The notes beneath the pieces were generated by a model. The model was not told the origin of the DNA, did not search any database, and worked only from the letters and a program-made list of their open reading frames with translations. A DNA stretch of 64,000 nucleotides, from contig DFKT01000055.1 in NCBI GenBank assembly GCA_002373595.1, positions 1 through 64,000 on the forward strand, written 5' to 3'. A program made the translations under genes and the position numbers. This stretch comes from Lachnospiraceae bacterium UBA3638. Its GTDB lineage: Bacteria > Bacillota > Clostridia > Lachnospirales > Lachnospiraceae. Within the stretch, counting starts at the first letter, position 1, and the number at the start of each line of letters is the position of its first letter. This document shows, piece after piece, positions 1 to 8,847 of this stretch.

Positions 1-293
1 GAGATCTCCTTTATCAGTTCGATGGCTTCGGTCTCGGAAGACGCTATACCGACAACGATCCTCTTTTTGACCTTGTCTGAAAACATCTTGATATTCTCGG
101 TGTGAATGATATCTATCGAATCGTTTTCATTTTCGGAAATGAGCAATACAAAAAGCCCCTTCCGCGCATCCTTTATCTGCTGTTTCATCGTCCACATATT
201 GCGGTCTTCAAGAGATTCCGAAATATAAATCTCCGGCAGATATTCAAAGACGGTCTTGGGCTTTTTCTTTCTAAACAAAAAATTGAGATTCAT
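1..293 (-). CDS. Hypothetical protein, 3' end outside the window
   Basis: An open frame runs from an ATG at 293 to the window edge without a stop, giving about 97 visible residues that begin MNLNFLFRKKK. Its start directly abuts the stop codon of the HD-GYP gene (294), so the two are probably co-transcribed. The visible part is soluble, begins with a short basic stretch, and has alternating hydrophobic strands (for example GLFVLLIS and RIVVGIAS) suggesting an alpha/beta fold. I do not recognise the family and assign no function. Confidence 0.6.
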   Translation of the reverse strand, partial: MNLNFLFRKKKPKTVFEYLPEIYISESLEDRNMWTMKQQIKDARKGLFVLLISENENDSIDIIHTENIKMFSDKVKKRIVVGIASSETEAIELIKEI

Positions 294-1355
294 TTAAACA
301 TATTTAACGATATCAAGTTCGGGATGGTCCGCGAGGTTTAAGGTCTGCTGCTGATCGTTCTTGAGGAGCGGTCTGGAGTACGGAGTCTTGTGAATAAGAG
401 CAACTTCCCATACCGTTCCGTCGGAGAGCTCTACATTGCTTCCCACCTGCGCATCCGCGATCCTGTCCATCAGGAGCATGAGTATCGATATATCGAATTT
501 ATCAAGGTTTTTCTCGAAGTTACCGAGTATCTGCAGAGGAGTAAATGCGGGTCTGAAGGATCTCGGCGATGCCATCGCGATATAGGTGTCGACAATGCCC
601 ATGTATCTGGCGAATCTGTCAATCTTTTCTCCCGCGATGTGGAAGGGATATCCGCTTCCGTCCATTCTCTCATGATGCATGATTATCGAATTGCGCACAT
701 GCTCATTTAAATTGGTATCGTTCTGAGCGAATTTGTATCCCATGATTGGGTGGCGCTTAACCATAGCGAGCTCTTCATCGGTGAGTTTACCGGGCTTCCA
801 GAGTATCTCGGAAGGAAGCATCCACTTACCGATGTCATAATAGAATCCGCAGAGTATGAATATCCTCGTGTCTTCCTCATTGAGGCAGAGCCAGTTGGCG
901 AATGCACCGCACAGAAGCGCCGATGAGAAGGACTGCGAATAAGTAAGCTCGTCCTCATTGGGCATCATGTTGTAGATATAATCAAGGAGCTGGCCTCCGG
1001 TGGAGACCATCTGATAGCATTCTTCGTATATCGCCAGAAGTGTTGAGGGTTCGATGGAAACAGTAGGCTTCATGCCTATATAGCTGAGCATCACGCCTTT
1101 GTACTTGTTTAAGCAGACATTGTACTTATCGACGAACTTTTTGAAATTCTCATTATACTGAATGCGCTCATAATGAGTGGTCGCCTTGTCGACGGCCTCC
1201 ATGATGGAAACGCACATTATACCGTATCTTTTAAGCCTGTCTATACTCTTCTGATCGAGGATCGTGCCGGCGGAATAGAGGATCTTGTCCTGGTATTCAA
1301 CATGCTCTCCGAGCTCCAATCCGGGTGTCAATTCCAAAGTGGAAATAACCTTCAC
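294..1355 (-). CDS. HD-GYP domain protein with degenerate metal site
   Basis: A 353-residue soluble protein with an HD-GYP domain, the family that hydrolyses cyclic di-GMP. The N-terminal 60 residues match the short segment that often precedes such domains. The second half of the signature is intact, with HHERMDGSGYP near residue 228 and a conserved KRHP. The HD pair, however, reads YD (FYYDIGK near residue 170), and the earlier His position of the family appears as Gln (SQSFSSA). Loss of two metal ligands suggests a non-catalytic cyclic di-GMP sensor; this is inference. The start is GTG at 1355, with GGAGG 8 bases upstream. A promoter with a perfect TTGACA lies just upstream. It follows the class B PBP gene and precedes an unknown gene. 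Confidence 0.85.
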   Translation of the reverse strand: MKVISTLELTPGLELGEHVEYQDKILYSAGTILDQKSIDRLKRYGIMCVSIMEAVDKATTHYERIQYNENFKKFVDKYNVCLNKYKGVMLSYIGMKPTVSIEPSTLLAIYEECYQMVSTGGQLLDYIYNMMPNEDELTYSQSFSSALLCGAFANWLCLNEEDTRIFILCGFYYDIGKWMLPSEILWKPGKLTDEELAMVKRHPIMGYKFAQNDTNLNEHVRNSIIMHHERMDGSGYPFHIAGEKIDRFARYMGIVDTYIAMASPRSFRPAFTPLQILGNFEKNLDKFDISILMLLMDRIADAQVGSNVELSDGTVWEVALIHKTPYSRPLLKNDQQQTLNLADHPELDIVKYV

Positions 1356-1417
1356 GCTAAAGTACCTCCGGCTGTTTTAATGCTTGTTTATCTATTGTCA
1401 GGAAAAAAATAACTGTT

Positions 1418-1450
1418 ATTATAATAATCTGAAAAGCCTTAATATGTCAA
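1418..1450 (-). promoter_or_regulatory. Sigma-A type promoter for the HD-GYP gene
   Basis: On the minus strand TTGACA (1445-1450) is followed after 18 bases by TATTAT (1421-1426); an overlapping TATAAT sits at 1418-1423 with a 21-base spacer. It lies in the gap between the PBP stop at 1455 and the HD-GYP start at 1355. Confidence 0.55.
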
Positions 1451-1454
1451 TAAA

Positions 1455-2909
1455 TTATGGCTCTTTCTGCTCAAAATACGAGTCAAAAAGTCTCTTGGCA
1501 AGAGGCACCGCATAGTCACCTCCGGTACCGGCTCCCTCGATGATGATCGTGACTGCTACTTCAGGATCCTCAGCGGGTGCATATCCTGTAAACCATGCAT
1601 GGGAATCGCCTTCATCACCGTATTCCGCGGAACCTGTCTTGCCGGCCGCTTTATATTTGTCGTTTTTCAGCTTGCCTGCTGTTCCTGTCTCTACAACTGA
1701 CTCCATAAGACCTCTTAAGAAGAGCGATTCGTCGACACTCATAAGTCTGCCGTATTCCTCATCTTCATATCTCCTTACGGTCTGTCCGGCTACATTTTCC
1801 ACATGATCGATCATGCGGGGTTTCATGAGTATGCCGCCGTTAGCTGCAGCCATGGTGATCATATTAAGGTGCAAAGGCGTGATCGCGGTCTTGCCCTGTC
1901 CTATGGATGTCTGCATCATCGCAAATGAATCCATCTCCGCTGATGAAGGGATCGAGCTCTTGGATGTGACAAGGTCGGTGGGGAGATCTTTATTGAAAAG
2001 GAGCGAATTACAGAGCGTATCAAAACCTTTCCTGTCTATGCTCATACCGAGGTCAGCAAATGAAGAGTTACAGGACCTGGCGAATGCCTGGGTCAGATCG
2101 AGCTCACCGTGTACGGAGCCGTTGAAGCATTTGATGGAATATCCGTCATGATCGAACCTGCCTGAGCAGACATATCTGTAATTCTTCCACAGTTCTCCAT
2201 GTTCTCTGTAATACTCAAGAGCTGTGATCATCTTGAAAGTGGATCCGGGAGGGTACAGACCCTGAGTGACTCTGTTTACGAGGACGGAACTGTCCTCATC
2301 CTTTACGAGTTCATCCCACTGTTCGCTTATGGTCGAAGGATCGAAATTGGGATGGGATACCATGGCAAGTATCTTACCTGTCTTGATCTCAGTCACAACA
2401 ACAGCGCCGTCATATACATTCAGATAATTATCAGCTATCTGCTGGAGTTCCACATCAAGCGTGGTATAGACATTATGACCGGGGTTTTTGATCCCGACAG
2501 CATCATTTTCTATTTTCTCCGTAAGGGATGCGCCGGAATTGATGAGATAATAGTTAGAAAGGAGCTCCACTCCCATCTTACCTGTGGTGGAATACCCCAC
2601 AGCATGCGCAAAAAGCTTACCGTATGGATAGAATCTAAACTCCTTTTGATCGTCATTTACTTCGGAGAATGCAAGGACTTCACCGTCTCTGGAGTAGATC
2701 TTTCCTCTGTAGTTCCTGGAAGCCAGTGTCTCCTGTCTCTTGTTATATCCGTTGGAAAGGAGCTTCTCCTCGTTATTCTTTACAAAGAGCCCGAGATAAA
2801 TGAACATCACAAAAAAGAGCACGAAAAAGAATACCGTCGTGACAAGTATCTGCTCACGGGGCGTTGCATGAAGCATTATCCTTTTAAACTTCTTAAGGAA
2901 CTCCTTCAC
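1455..2909 (-). CDS. Class B penicillin-binding protein (peptidoglycan transpeptidase)
   Basis: A 484-residue protein with one N-terminal membrane segment (about residues 21-43) and a transpeptidase domain that cross-links peptidoglycan on the outer face of the membrane. The three active-site motifs are visible: STFK at 223-226 (acylated serine), SCN at 279-281 and KTG at 424-426. The length and short N-terminal region resemble the PbpA branch found in actinobacteria and clostridia more than full-length FtsI or PBP2. The gene overlaps the upstream SEDS gene by four bases, so the two probably form a SEDS glycosyltransferase/PBP pair. It could act in division or in elongation; the neighbouring zapA slightly favours division. 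Confidence 0.93.
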   Translation of the reverse strand: MKEFLKKFKRIMLHATPREQILVTTVFFFVLFFVMFIYLGLFVKNNEEKLLSNGYNKRQETLASRNYRGKIYSRDGEVLAFSEVNDDQKEFRFYPYGKLFAHAVGYSTTGKMGVELLSNYYLINSGASLTEKIENDAVGIKNPGHNVYTTLDVELQQIADNYLNVYDGAVVVTEIKTGKILAMVSHPNFDPSTISEQWDELVKDEDSSVLVNRVTQGLYPPGSTFKMITALEYYREHGELWKNYRYVCSGRFDHDGYSIKCFNGSVHGELDLTQAFARSCNSSFADLGMSIDRKGFDTLCNSLLFNKDLPTDLVTSKSSIPSSAEMDSFAMMQTSIGQGKTAITPLHLNMITMAAANGGILMKPRMIDHVENVAGQTVRRYEDEEYGRLMSVDESLFLRGLMESVVETGTAGKLKNDKYKAAGKTGSAEYGDEGDSHAWFTGYAPAEDPEVAVTIIIEGAGTGGDYAVPLAKRLFDSYFEQKEP

Positions 2910-4243
2910 GATATACCTGCTTTCTTTCTCTCCACTGCTTTAAGTCTGATATTGATACCCTGCACTATGAAAAACATCAGCATCGTCACCAGACAGGATG
3001 TTCCGCCGGCGCTGATAAGAGGAAGCGTTACACCTGTAAGAGGGATGAACTTAATGCCGCCTCCTACGGTAAGGAATATCTGGAATATATAAGTGATTCC
3101 GCATCCGTAGCATATTATCTTGTAGAATCTGTCTCCAACATTTATTGCTATCCTCATCATCTCAAGGAAACAGTTGAGCGATACGAGAAGTATGCATATT
3201 GCAAAGAGCACTCCGAACTCCTCACATATAGCCGAGAAGATCGCATCCTGCTCTACGAAAGGTATATCTTTGGAATTGCCCATCGTAAGTCCGGTACCGA
3301 ACCATCTGCCGCTGCCTATGGCAAAGAGTGACTGTCCGATCTGATAACCCTTATTCTCAATATATGTCCAGGGGTCTTTCCATGCGAGGAATCTGACCTT
3401 AACATGTCCGAATAGTCTGTACGCCACCGCAGACGCCGCCATACCTCCTATCGTACCGATCATCAGATACAGATTGTTTCCTGTGATCATGACCACTATG
3501 AGCACAAATGCGACATAGTATATGAGTGCACTTCCGAGGTCCTTGGAAAGCACGAGTATGACTACATGAATTCCGGCGATAATACCCGAGATCAGTACCC
3601 ATTTGAAATCCGAATGTTCCCACAGCACTGCTGCGAGGAAAAAGATATAGAGTATCTTGATGAATTCCGAAGGCTGAAAAGTAAGACCTGCGACCGTGAA
3701 TGTGATCTTGGATCCGTTATGTATCCTTCCAAGGAGAAGGACGACCGATAATATTCCTACGCCGCAAGCAGCATAGCCCCATGTGAGCTTTTTGAAGAAT
3801 CTGACTTTCCGGAAAACGAGCGGAACGACAAGGCATAAGCCGAATGAAAAAAGAGCGATCAAATACTGTCTGTAAGCTCTCGCGAAGGAAAGCCTCGATA
3901 TCGTACACAGTCCCACTCCGAGAAGCAGGCACATATTGTTTAAAAGCAGTCTGTTGGTATCCTCATAGATAAGAGTCACGAGCAGTATCATAACGAAGAG
4001 AAACAGAAGCAGGAATACAAAAAGATAAAGGAATCTGACATTACCCGTCGCAAAAGTGAGATCAAGGAAACACAGGAACAAAAGGAGCAGCATGAGCATA
4101 TTCTGCACCGCATAAAGCCTGTGCTCGGCCTTCTGTGAAACAGGTGCAAACAAAACAAAGCTGCATATCGTATATATAGCCATCAGCGCAAAGAGCGCAT
4201 ATCTGGATAGCTCGATTAAGTATTGTTGTAAAATGATCGCCAT
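2906..4243 (-). CDS. FtsW/RodA/SpoVE family peptidoglycan polymerase (SEDS protein)
   Basis: A 445-residue protein with about ten to twelve hydrophobic membrane segments. It shows family hallmarks such as the FQPSEFIKI segment, the GxGLTMG region of the large extracellular loop and the GGTSC motif near the C terminus. SEDS proteins polymerise lipid II into glycan strands with a partner class B PBP, here the gene overlapping its 3' end. The start lies 2 bases downstream of the U32 gene stop, so it is probably in the zapA operon. FtsW, RodA and SpoVE cannot be told apart from sequence alone; a second SEDS gene next to mreBCD is the likelier RodA. Confidence 0.93.
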   Translation of the reverse strand: MAIILQQYLIELSRYALFALMAIYTICSFVLFAPVSQKAEHRLYAVQNMLMLLLLFLCFLDLTFATGNVRFLYLFVFLLLFLFVMILLVTLIYEDTNRLLLNNMCLLLGVGLCTISRLSFARAYRQYLIALFSFGLCLVVPLVFRKVRFFKKLTWGYAACGVGILSVVLLLGRIHNGSKITFTVAGLTFQPSEFIKILYIFFLAAVLWEHSDFKWVLISGIIAGIHVVILVLSKDLGSALIYYVAFVLIVVMITGNNLYLMIGTIGGMAASAVAYRLFGHVKVRFLAWKDPWTYIENKGYQIGQSLFAIGSGRWFGTGLTMGNSKDIPFVEQDAIFSAICEEFGVLFAICILLVSLNCFLEMMRIAINVGDRFYKIICYGCGITYIFQIFLTVGGGIKFIPLTGVTLPLISAGGTSCLVTMLMFFIVQGINIRLKAVERKKAGIS

Positions 4244-4245
4244 AT

Positions 4246-6528
4246 CTATTCTACGGGTCTCTTACTCCAGCCCGAAGTCTTCCCTTTATTCAGAAGAGTA
4301 TCTTCCGCGCGTTTAGTCCCAAGTATGCGGTATTCAAGGATGTCCACGGTATCGCTGTATGATTCGTCCGTAAACTCCGATCTCGATATATAGGAATCAT
4401 CATCCGGGATATCGAGAGGTGCAGAGTTACAGATCGTATTAAGGCATGAGCCGCAGTCGGTATATACGGGGAAGATCACATCTTTCCTGTCTGATATATA
4501 TACAAATTCGGGTTCCGATCCTCTGCCTTTACATTTATAGCAGGTCTTGCGGACGCAGTTAGCTGTCCTCATCAGTGAAATTTTACCATAAACGACTCTT
4601 TCCGGTCTACAAAAGCTATCCGAAAAGCCGTAAATATCTCTGTTTTCTATTAATGCATTAATGAGAGACTTGATCTCCTTGCCGCTAAGCTCATTAGGAA
4701 GCGTAAAGCCGGATGCATTCTCGGAAATAAGTGAGGCTGCTTTATCATTCCAGACATAGATACTGCTGTCGGTGATGAGATTTGTTTTACCGGTTTCCAC
4801 GGAATAATAGCCCAGATCGTCTATGGAACGGATCAGATATCCCGTAAAGATGCGGGGATCAGTTTCAGGTCTCTTATTCTCTCTTCTTACAGGGATCAGA
4901 GCGATAAAAATATCAATATCAAAGCTGTCTTTGATCTTTCTGCAAATATTTACAGCTTCACTGCTGTAAGCGATAAGAGATTCATCGACATATATACGGC
5001 CAAGTCTTTGTGTATCGTCGGTGCTGCTGCTTTTAAGGAAATCATATACCGCTTTTAACTGATCAAGTGAAAGCACGGAAACCGTGTGGTCAAATCCGTG
5101 CGAAGCAGTATTCACATTTTCGAAGTTTGCTGATGACTTAGAGATTTCGGATGATCTGTCCTTGGATCTTTCGGAGTAAGACAAACCGTTATGTGCAATT
5201 ATAGAATCTTCCAGACCTTTAAGCGCACTTCGTCTTAATTCTCCGATACCTTTAAGGGGATAGAAAGCATCATCACTGACTTTTATCGATTCATTTTCGG
5301 TATCTCTGATAAATATCGTCCCGGAAAGCTTACTCAGCTGATCGGATACATTGCTTTCGGAGATGGGCGATTTCTGAGCTTTGTCTACTGTATTTCCCTT
5401 CGAGGTATATGAAATTTTATCGCCATTTATACTGCAGGATGCAGAGAGCAAAGCTTCTTTTCCGGTAACAAATTCCGCTTCAAACCAGACGGGAACGGGT
5501 GGAGTATATGCTGTAAATGCCTTATCTACAAACTCTTCTTTGATCCTGTTTAAAGTATCCTGATCATTTCCCGAATACCCCGGGTCGGTCACTGTGATCA
5601 TATCACGGGTATTTCTTGTATCGTAATATCCTTCATATATGCCGGTCCTCATATAGAGTCCCTTTAACAGATCGACATCCTTCTTTGCATCATGATCAAT
5701 GCCGCTTAAGTGATCATCAATCGCTTTCCTGTAAACGGATGTTACACCTGCAGAATATTCAGGGCTCTTCATGCGCCCTTCGATCTTAAATGATGCTATG
5801 CCTGCATCTGTGAGTTCAGAGATCCTGTCCACAGTGCAGAGGTCTTTCATACTGAGGATGTATGACAGATCATTTCCGTTTTTTGAACCTGAAGGATCCT
5901 CGCCAAGATATTCATATCCCAGCCTGCAGGGCTGAGCACATCTTCCTCTGTTACCGCTCCTGCCGCCCAGTACGCTGCTAAAAAGGCACTGTCCGGAATA
6001 ACAGTAACACATAGCTCCGTGAATGAAGCATTCAAGTTCTGATGCATCCTCGTGCGCTATAATGCTCTCTATTTCATTAAGGCTGAGTTCTCTTGCAGGG
6101 ACAACTCTGGAGATGCCGTATTTCTCAAGAAAAGATACGCCGTCATATCCCGTTATGCTCATCTGTGTGCTGGCATGAAGTGGCAGATGCGGGAACAGAT
6201 CATGAAGGAGGCTGACAATACCCAGATCTTGGATGATAACGCCATCAAGACCCGCTTCGTAAAGGGGTCTCATAAATCCTTCTATTTCTCTGATCTCGGA
6301 TTCTTTGATGAGAATATTGAGTGTTAAATAGACTTTCTTGGAATACAGATGCGCATATCTGATGCATCTGATGATATCATCTTCGGAAAAATTCTCTGCA
6401 TATGCCCTGGCACCGAATCTGTTGCCCGCGAGATAGACCGCATCTGCGCCTGCATGAAAAGCAGCCATTGCGGAAGCGAAAGAGCCTGCAGGGCTTAAAA
6501 GTTCAGGGATTCGATCATTTTCCGTCAT
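4246..6528 (-). CDS. U32 family protein (RlhA/TrhP-like RNA hydroxylation) with C-terminal DUF3656-like region
   Basis: A 760-residue protein. The first 300 residues carry the U32 signature: an N-terminal LLSPAGS and a Cys-rich block around residues 165-205 containing ECFIHGAMC, GGRSGNRG and CAQPCR. Former collagenase-type U32 proteins are now known to include RlhA (23S rRNA C2501 hydroxylation) and TrhP (tRNA U34 hydroxylation). The large C-terminal half resembles the DUF3656 extension of RlhA. A second Cys cluster (CVRKTCYKCKGRG) lies near residue 665. The start overlaps the end of zapA by 14 bases. The exact RNA target cannot be decided here. Confidence 0.88.
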   Translation of the reverse strand: MTENDRIPELLSPAGSFASAMAAFHAGADAVYLAGNRFGARAYAENFSEDDIIRCIRYAHLYSKKVYLTLNILIKESEIREIEGFMRPLYEAGLDGVIIQDLGIVSLLHDLFPHLPLHASTQMSITGYDGVSFLEKYGISRVVPARELSLNEIESIIAHEDASELECFIHGAMCYCYSGQCLFSSVLGGRSGNRGRCAQPCRLGYEYLGEDPSGSKNGNDLSYILSMKDLCTVDRISELTDAGIASFKIEGRMKSPEYSAGVTSVYRKAIDDHLSGIDHDAKKDVDLLKGLYMRTGIYEGYYDTRNTRDMITVTDPGYSGNDQDTLNRIKEEFVDKAFTAYTPPVPVWFEAEFVTGKEALLSASCSINGDKISYTSKGNTVDKAQKSPISESNVSDQLSKLSGTIFIRDTENESIKVSDDAFYPLKGIGELRRSALKGLEDSIIAHNGLSYSERSKDRSSEISKSSANFENVNTASHGFDHTVSVLSLDQLKAVYDFLKSSSTDDTQRLGRIYVDESLIAYSSEAVNICRKIKDSFDIDIFIALIPVRRENKRPETDPRIFTGYLIRSIDDLGYYSVETGKTNLITDSSIYVWNDKAASLISENASGFTLPNELSGKEIKSLINALIENRDIYGFSDSFCRPERVVYGKISLMRTANCVRKTCYKCKGRGSEPEFVYISDRKDVIFPVYTDCGSCLNTICNSAPLDIPDDDSYISRSEFTDESYSDTVDILEYRILGTKRAEDTLLNKGKTSGWSKRPVE

Positions 6529-6880
6529 TTTTCTTTTTGGATCTTAATTCTTTATTTTCTTTGATGGTATTGTCGAGCTCCATCTGGATCTTAACAACAT
6601 CATGTCTCAGATCGTAGATAGCCTTATCTCTCTCCTTGACCTGTTCTTCAAGCTTCTCGCATCTCTCCTGAGCTTTGAAGTACTCATCAGCGAGATTGAG
6701 CTGTATCATAAGTGCGCGGAGATCCGAAGAACGCAGTCTGTATCCGTCCTGCTTCTCGAATTCGCTGATCATATTATTGATATAAGATGCAAGTTTCTGA
6801 TGATATTCGGAGGATTCATATCCGGATACTTTGATCACCTTTCCTCCGACAACAACCTGCGTTTCGGTTAACTGACTCAA
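6515..6880 (-). CDS. zapA: Cell division protein ZapA
   Basis: A small soluble protein of about 121 residues with an N-terminal ZapA fold (residues 5-95) and a C-terminal coiled coil rich in Lys and Glu. ZapA binds FtsZ and bundles its protofilaments at mid-cell. A GTG at 6886 is also in frame, but the ribosome-binding site AGGAGG overlaps it. The TTG at 6880, five bases after the site, is the only start with workable spacing. It is the first gene of a probable operon with the U32, SEDS and PBP genes, under the promoter at 6911-6939. Confidence 0.88.
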   Translation of the reverse strand: MSQLTETQVVVGGKVIKVSGYESSEYHQKLASYINNMISEFEKQDGYRLRSSDLRALMIQLNLADEYFKAQERCEKLEEQVKERDKAIYDLRHDVVKIQMELDNTIKENKELRSKKKNDGK

Positions 6881-6910
6881 GGGCACCTCCTAACTGTGCG
6901 ATCCTTGTAG

Positions 6911-6939
6911 ATTATATTCTAAATCCGTACCGTATGCAA
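6911..6939 (-). promoter_or_regulatory. Sigma-A type promoter for the zapA operon
   Basis: Minus-strand TTGCAT (6934-6939), a 17-base spacer and a perfect TATAAT (6911-6916), about 30 bases before the zapA start and downstream of the ruvB stop. Confidence 0.7.
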
Positions 6940-6974
6940 GCAAACAAAAGGCTTATATTCGAGGTAAATCTCAC

Positions 6975-7964
6975 TTACAGACCGAGGTGCGTTCTCGCTT
7001 CGAATGTGGCAACCCTGCCCTTGGGAGTACGCATTATAAGGCCGTTCTGAAGGAGATACGGCTCATATACATCCTCTATGGTACCGGAATCCTCTCCTAT
7101 AGCTGCGGACAGCGTATCAAGGCCTACAGGGCCTCCGTCAAATGTCTCTATGATCGTAGTAAGGAGCTGCCTGTCAATATGATCAAGGCCCAGCTTGTCG
7201 ACATCCATCATATCGAGCGCTTCTACAGCGATATCGAAAGTGATATCCCCATCGTATCTCACCTGAGCGAAGTCGCGGACTCTCTTAAGTATCCTATTGG
7301 AAAGCCTGGGGGTTCCTCTGCTCCTTCTGGCCATCTCCTTTGCTCCGTCGGGGGCTACATTGACTCCGAGTTTCCTGGCGGAATTCATGATGATCTGAGT
7401 AAGCTCGGGAACCTTGTAGAACTCGAGCCTGTATATAAGCCCGAATCTGTCCCTTAAGGGAGCTGTGAGAAGTCCCGCCCTGGTAGTTGCTCCGACAAGT
7501 GTAAAATGAGGCAACGGAAGCCTTACGGATCTCGAGGATGCAGATGAATCCTTGCCTATGATGACATCTATCGCATAATCCTCCATCGCAGGATAGAGTA
7601 CCTCTTCAACCTGACGGTTGAGTCTGTGTATCTCATCTACGAACAGAAGGTCACCCTCCTTAAGGCTGTTAAGTATTGCAGCCATCTCTGCCGGCTTTTC
7701 GATAGCAGGTCCGCTGGTAGTCTTGATATTGGTACCCATCTCGGCTGAGATGATATTGGCCAGAGTTGTTTTACCCAGTCCGGGAGGTCCGTAGAGGAGT
7801 ACATGATCAAGAGCTTCTCCCCTTCCCTTTGCTGCATCTATGGCTATGCGAAGGCTCTCTTTGATCGCATCCTGTCCGATGTACTCTTTGAGCGCAGTCG
7901 GGCGCAGGGATCCTTCTATCACTTTATCTTCATTTGTCACATTGGTCTCGATACTTCTGGTCAT
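6975..7964 (-). CDS. ruvB: Holliday junction branch migration helicase RuvB
   Basis: A 329-residue AAA+ motor that drives branch migration of Holliday junctions with RuvA. Visible features are the Walker A motif GPPGLGKT (59-66), the Walker B/DEIH box (110-113), the sensor segment GATTRAG, and the C-terminal winged helix ending in [14 protein letters not shown]. Length is typical. It follows ruvA by 25 bases and should share the LexA-controlled promoter. Confidence 0.98.
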   Translation of the reverse strand: MTRSIETNVTNEDKVIEGSLRPTALKEYIGQDAIKESLRIAIDAAKGRGEALDHVLLYGPPGLGKTTLANIISAEMGTNIKTTSGPAIEKPAEMAAILNSLKEGDLLFVDEIHRLNRQVEEVLYPAMEDYAIDVIIGKDSSASSRSVRLPLPHFTLVGATTRAGLLTAPLRDRFGLIYRLEFYKVPELTQIIMNSARKLGVNVAPDGAKEMARRSRGTPRLSNRILKRVRDFAQVRYDGDITFDIAVEALDMMDVDKLGLDHIDRQLLTTIIETFDGGPVGLDTLSAAIGEDSGTIEDVYEPYLLQNGLIMRTPKGRVATFEARTHLGL

Positions 7965-7989
7965 CCTGATATCCTTCCTTCAAGGTAGT

Positions 7990-8622
7990 TTATCTGTAAA
8001 GGAGCTTAAGTGCTTCGCTCATTATGGCTCCGGAGTCCATTCCTTCTGTCTCTTCTACGGCGGCTACAGCTTTCCTGCTCTCCGCATTTGAGTATCCGAG
8101 CGCAGTAAGAGCCGCAATGGCATCATTCTTGGCATCGCTTAAGGACGAGTCTCCCTTGCTCTGCGCCGCAAGCACAGCTCCCTCATAAGCATCCGAAGTG
8201 CTCCTGCTTCCGAATGATTCGACTTTGTCCTTCAGCTCGAGCAGGATCCTCTGTGCAGTCCTTGCGCCTATTCCGGGTGCTTTGGATAATGACTTCTGAT
8301 CCCCCGTAAGGATCGCAAACCTGACAGAATCCGCATCCATCTCGGACAGTATGCTCAGGGCAGCTTTAGGTCCGACACCGTTTATTGATATCAACAAAAT
8401 GAACATCTCAAGGTCATCCCTTGAAAGGAAGCCATACAGAGCTATCTCATTCTCCCTGACCGCGGTATATGTATTGATCCTGATCTCCTGACCGAGTCCA
8501 GGCAGACTGTCTATATCCCTCGACGACAGGCTGATATTATACCCGACTCCTCCTGTATCCAGGATGCAGATATTCCTCTCATAATCAATATGATCTACAA
8601 GTCCTCTGATAAAAGCATACAT
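7990..8622 (-). CDS. ruvA: Holliday junction DNA helicase subunit RuvA
   Basis: A 210-residue protein with the three RuvA regions: an N-terminal OB fold (1-65), tandem helix-hairpin-helix motifs (NGVGPKAAL near 80-90 and APGIGARTAQR near 115-125) and a C-terminal UBA-like domain that contacts RuvB (about 160-210, ALTALGYSNAE). It binds four-way junctions as a tetramer. It is first in the ruvAB operon, and its promoter contains a LexA box. Confidence 0.98.
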   Translation of the reverse strand: MYAFIRGLVDHIDYERNICILDTGGVGYNISLSSRDIDSLPGLGQEIRINTYTAVRENEIALYGFLSRDDLEMFILLISINGVGPKAALSILSEMDADSVRFAILTGDQKSLSKAPGIGARTAQRILLELKDKVESFGSRSTSDAYEGAVLAAQSKGDSSLSDAKNDAIAALTALGYSNAESRKAVAAVEETEGMDSGAIMSEALKLLYR

Positions 8623-8652
8623 GGTATATTCTCCGTTTCTGATCTAAGCCTG

Positions 8653-8681
8653 ATTTTACCATAATCGAACATATGTTTCAA
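8653..8681 (-). promoter_or_regulatory. ruvAB promoter
   Basis: Minus-strand TTGAAA (8676-8681), a 17-base spacer and TAAAAT (8653-8658), about 30 bases upstream of the ruvA start. The LexA box lies inside the spacer and overlaps the -35 element, which is where a repressor would block polymerase. Confidence 0.75.
8666..8679. promoter_or_regulatory. LexA (SOS) operator
   Basis: CGAACATATGTTTC fits every position of the Bacillus-type SOS consensus CGAACRNRYGTTYC. It sits between the -35 and -10 elements of the ruvAB promoter. The regulon assignment is inference from the known Gram-positive LexA site. Confidence 0.85.
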
Positions 8682-8722
8682 TAGAGTCAGGCACGTATCT
8701 GTGCTATTATCTTTTCATATCT

Positions 8723-8752
8723 GAAATATCAACCACGATCGTGGGACATTTC
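8723..8752. promoter_or_regulatory. Interrupted palindrome between ruvA and yraN
   Basis: A perfect 12-bp palindrome CCACGATCGTGG (8733-8744) is flanked by GAAAT (8723-8727) and its complement ATTTC (8748-8752). It lies in the divergent ruvA/yraN intergenic region and looks like a dimeric repressor operator. I do not recognise the regulator. Confidence 0.35.
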
Positions 8753-8847
8753 AACGAGGGCGTTTTTGAACTTTGCCACACAAGCGAACTTAGACGCGGA
8801 GCCGTGCGTCAAAATATAAATCGGGCCGGAGGACCCATATTAAGCAT

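Noticed and set aside
2199-3092. A 297-codon plus-strand frame
   Set aside because: It lies opposite the class B PBP and SEDS genes, which have full motif sets; it is a complementary-strand shadow.
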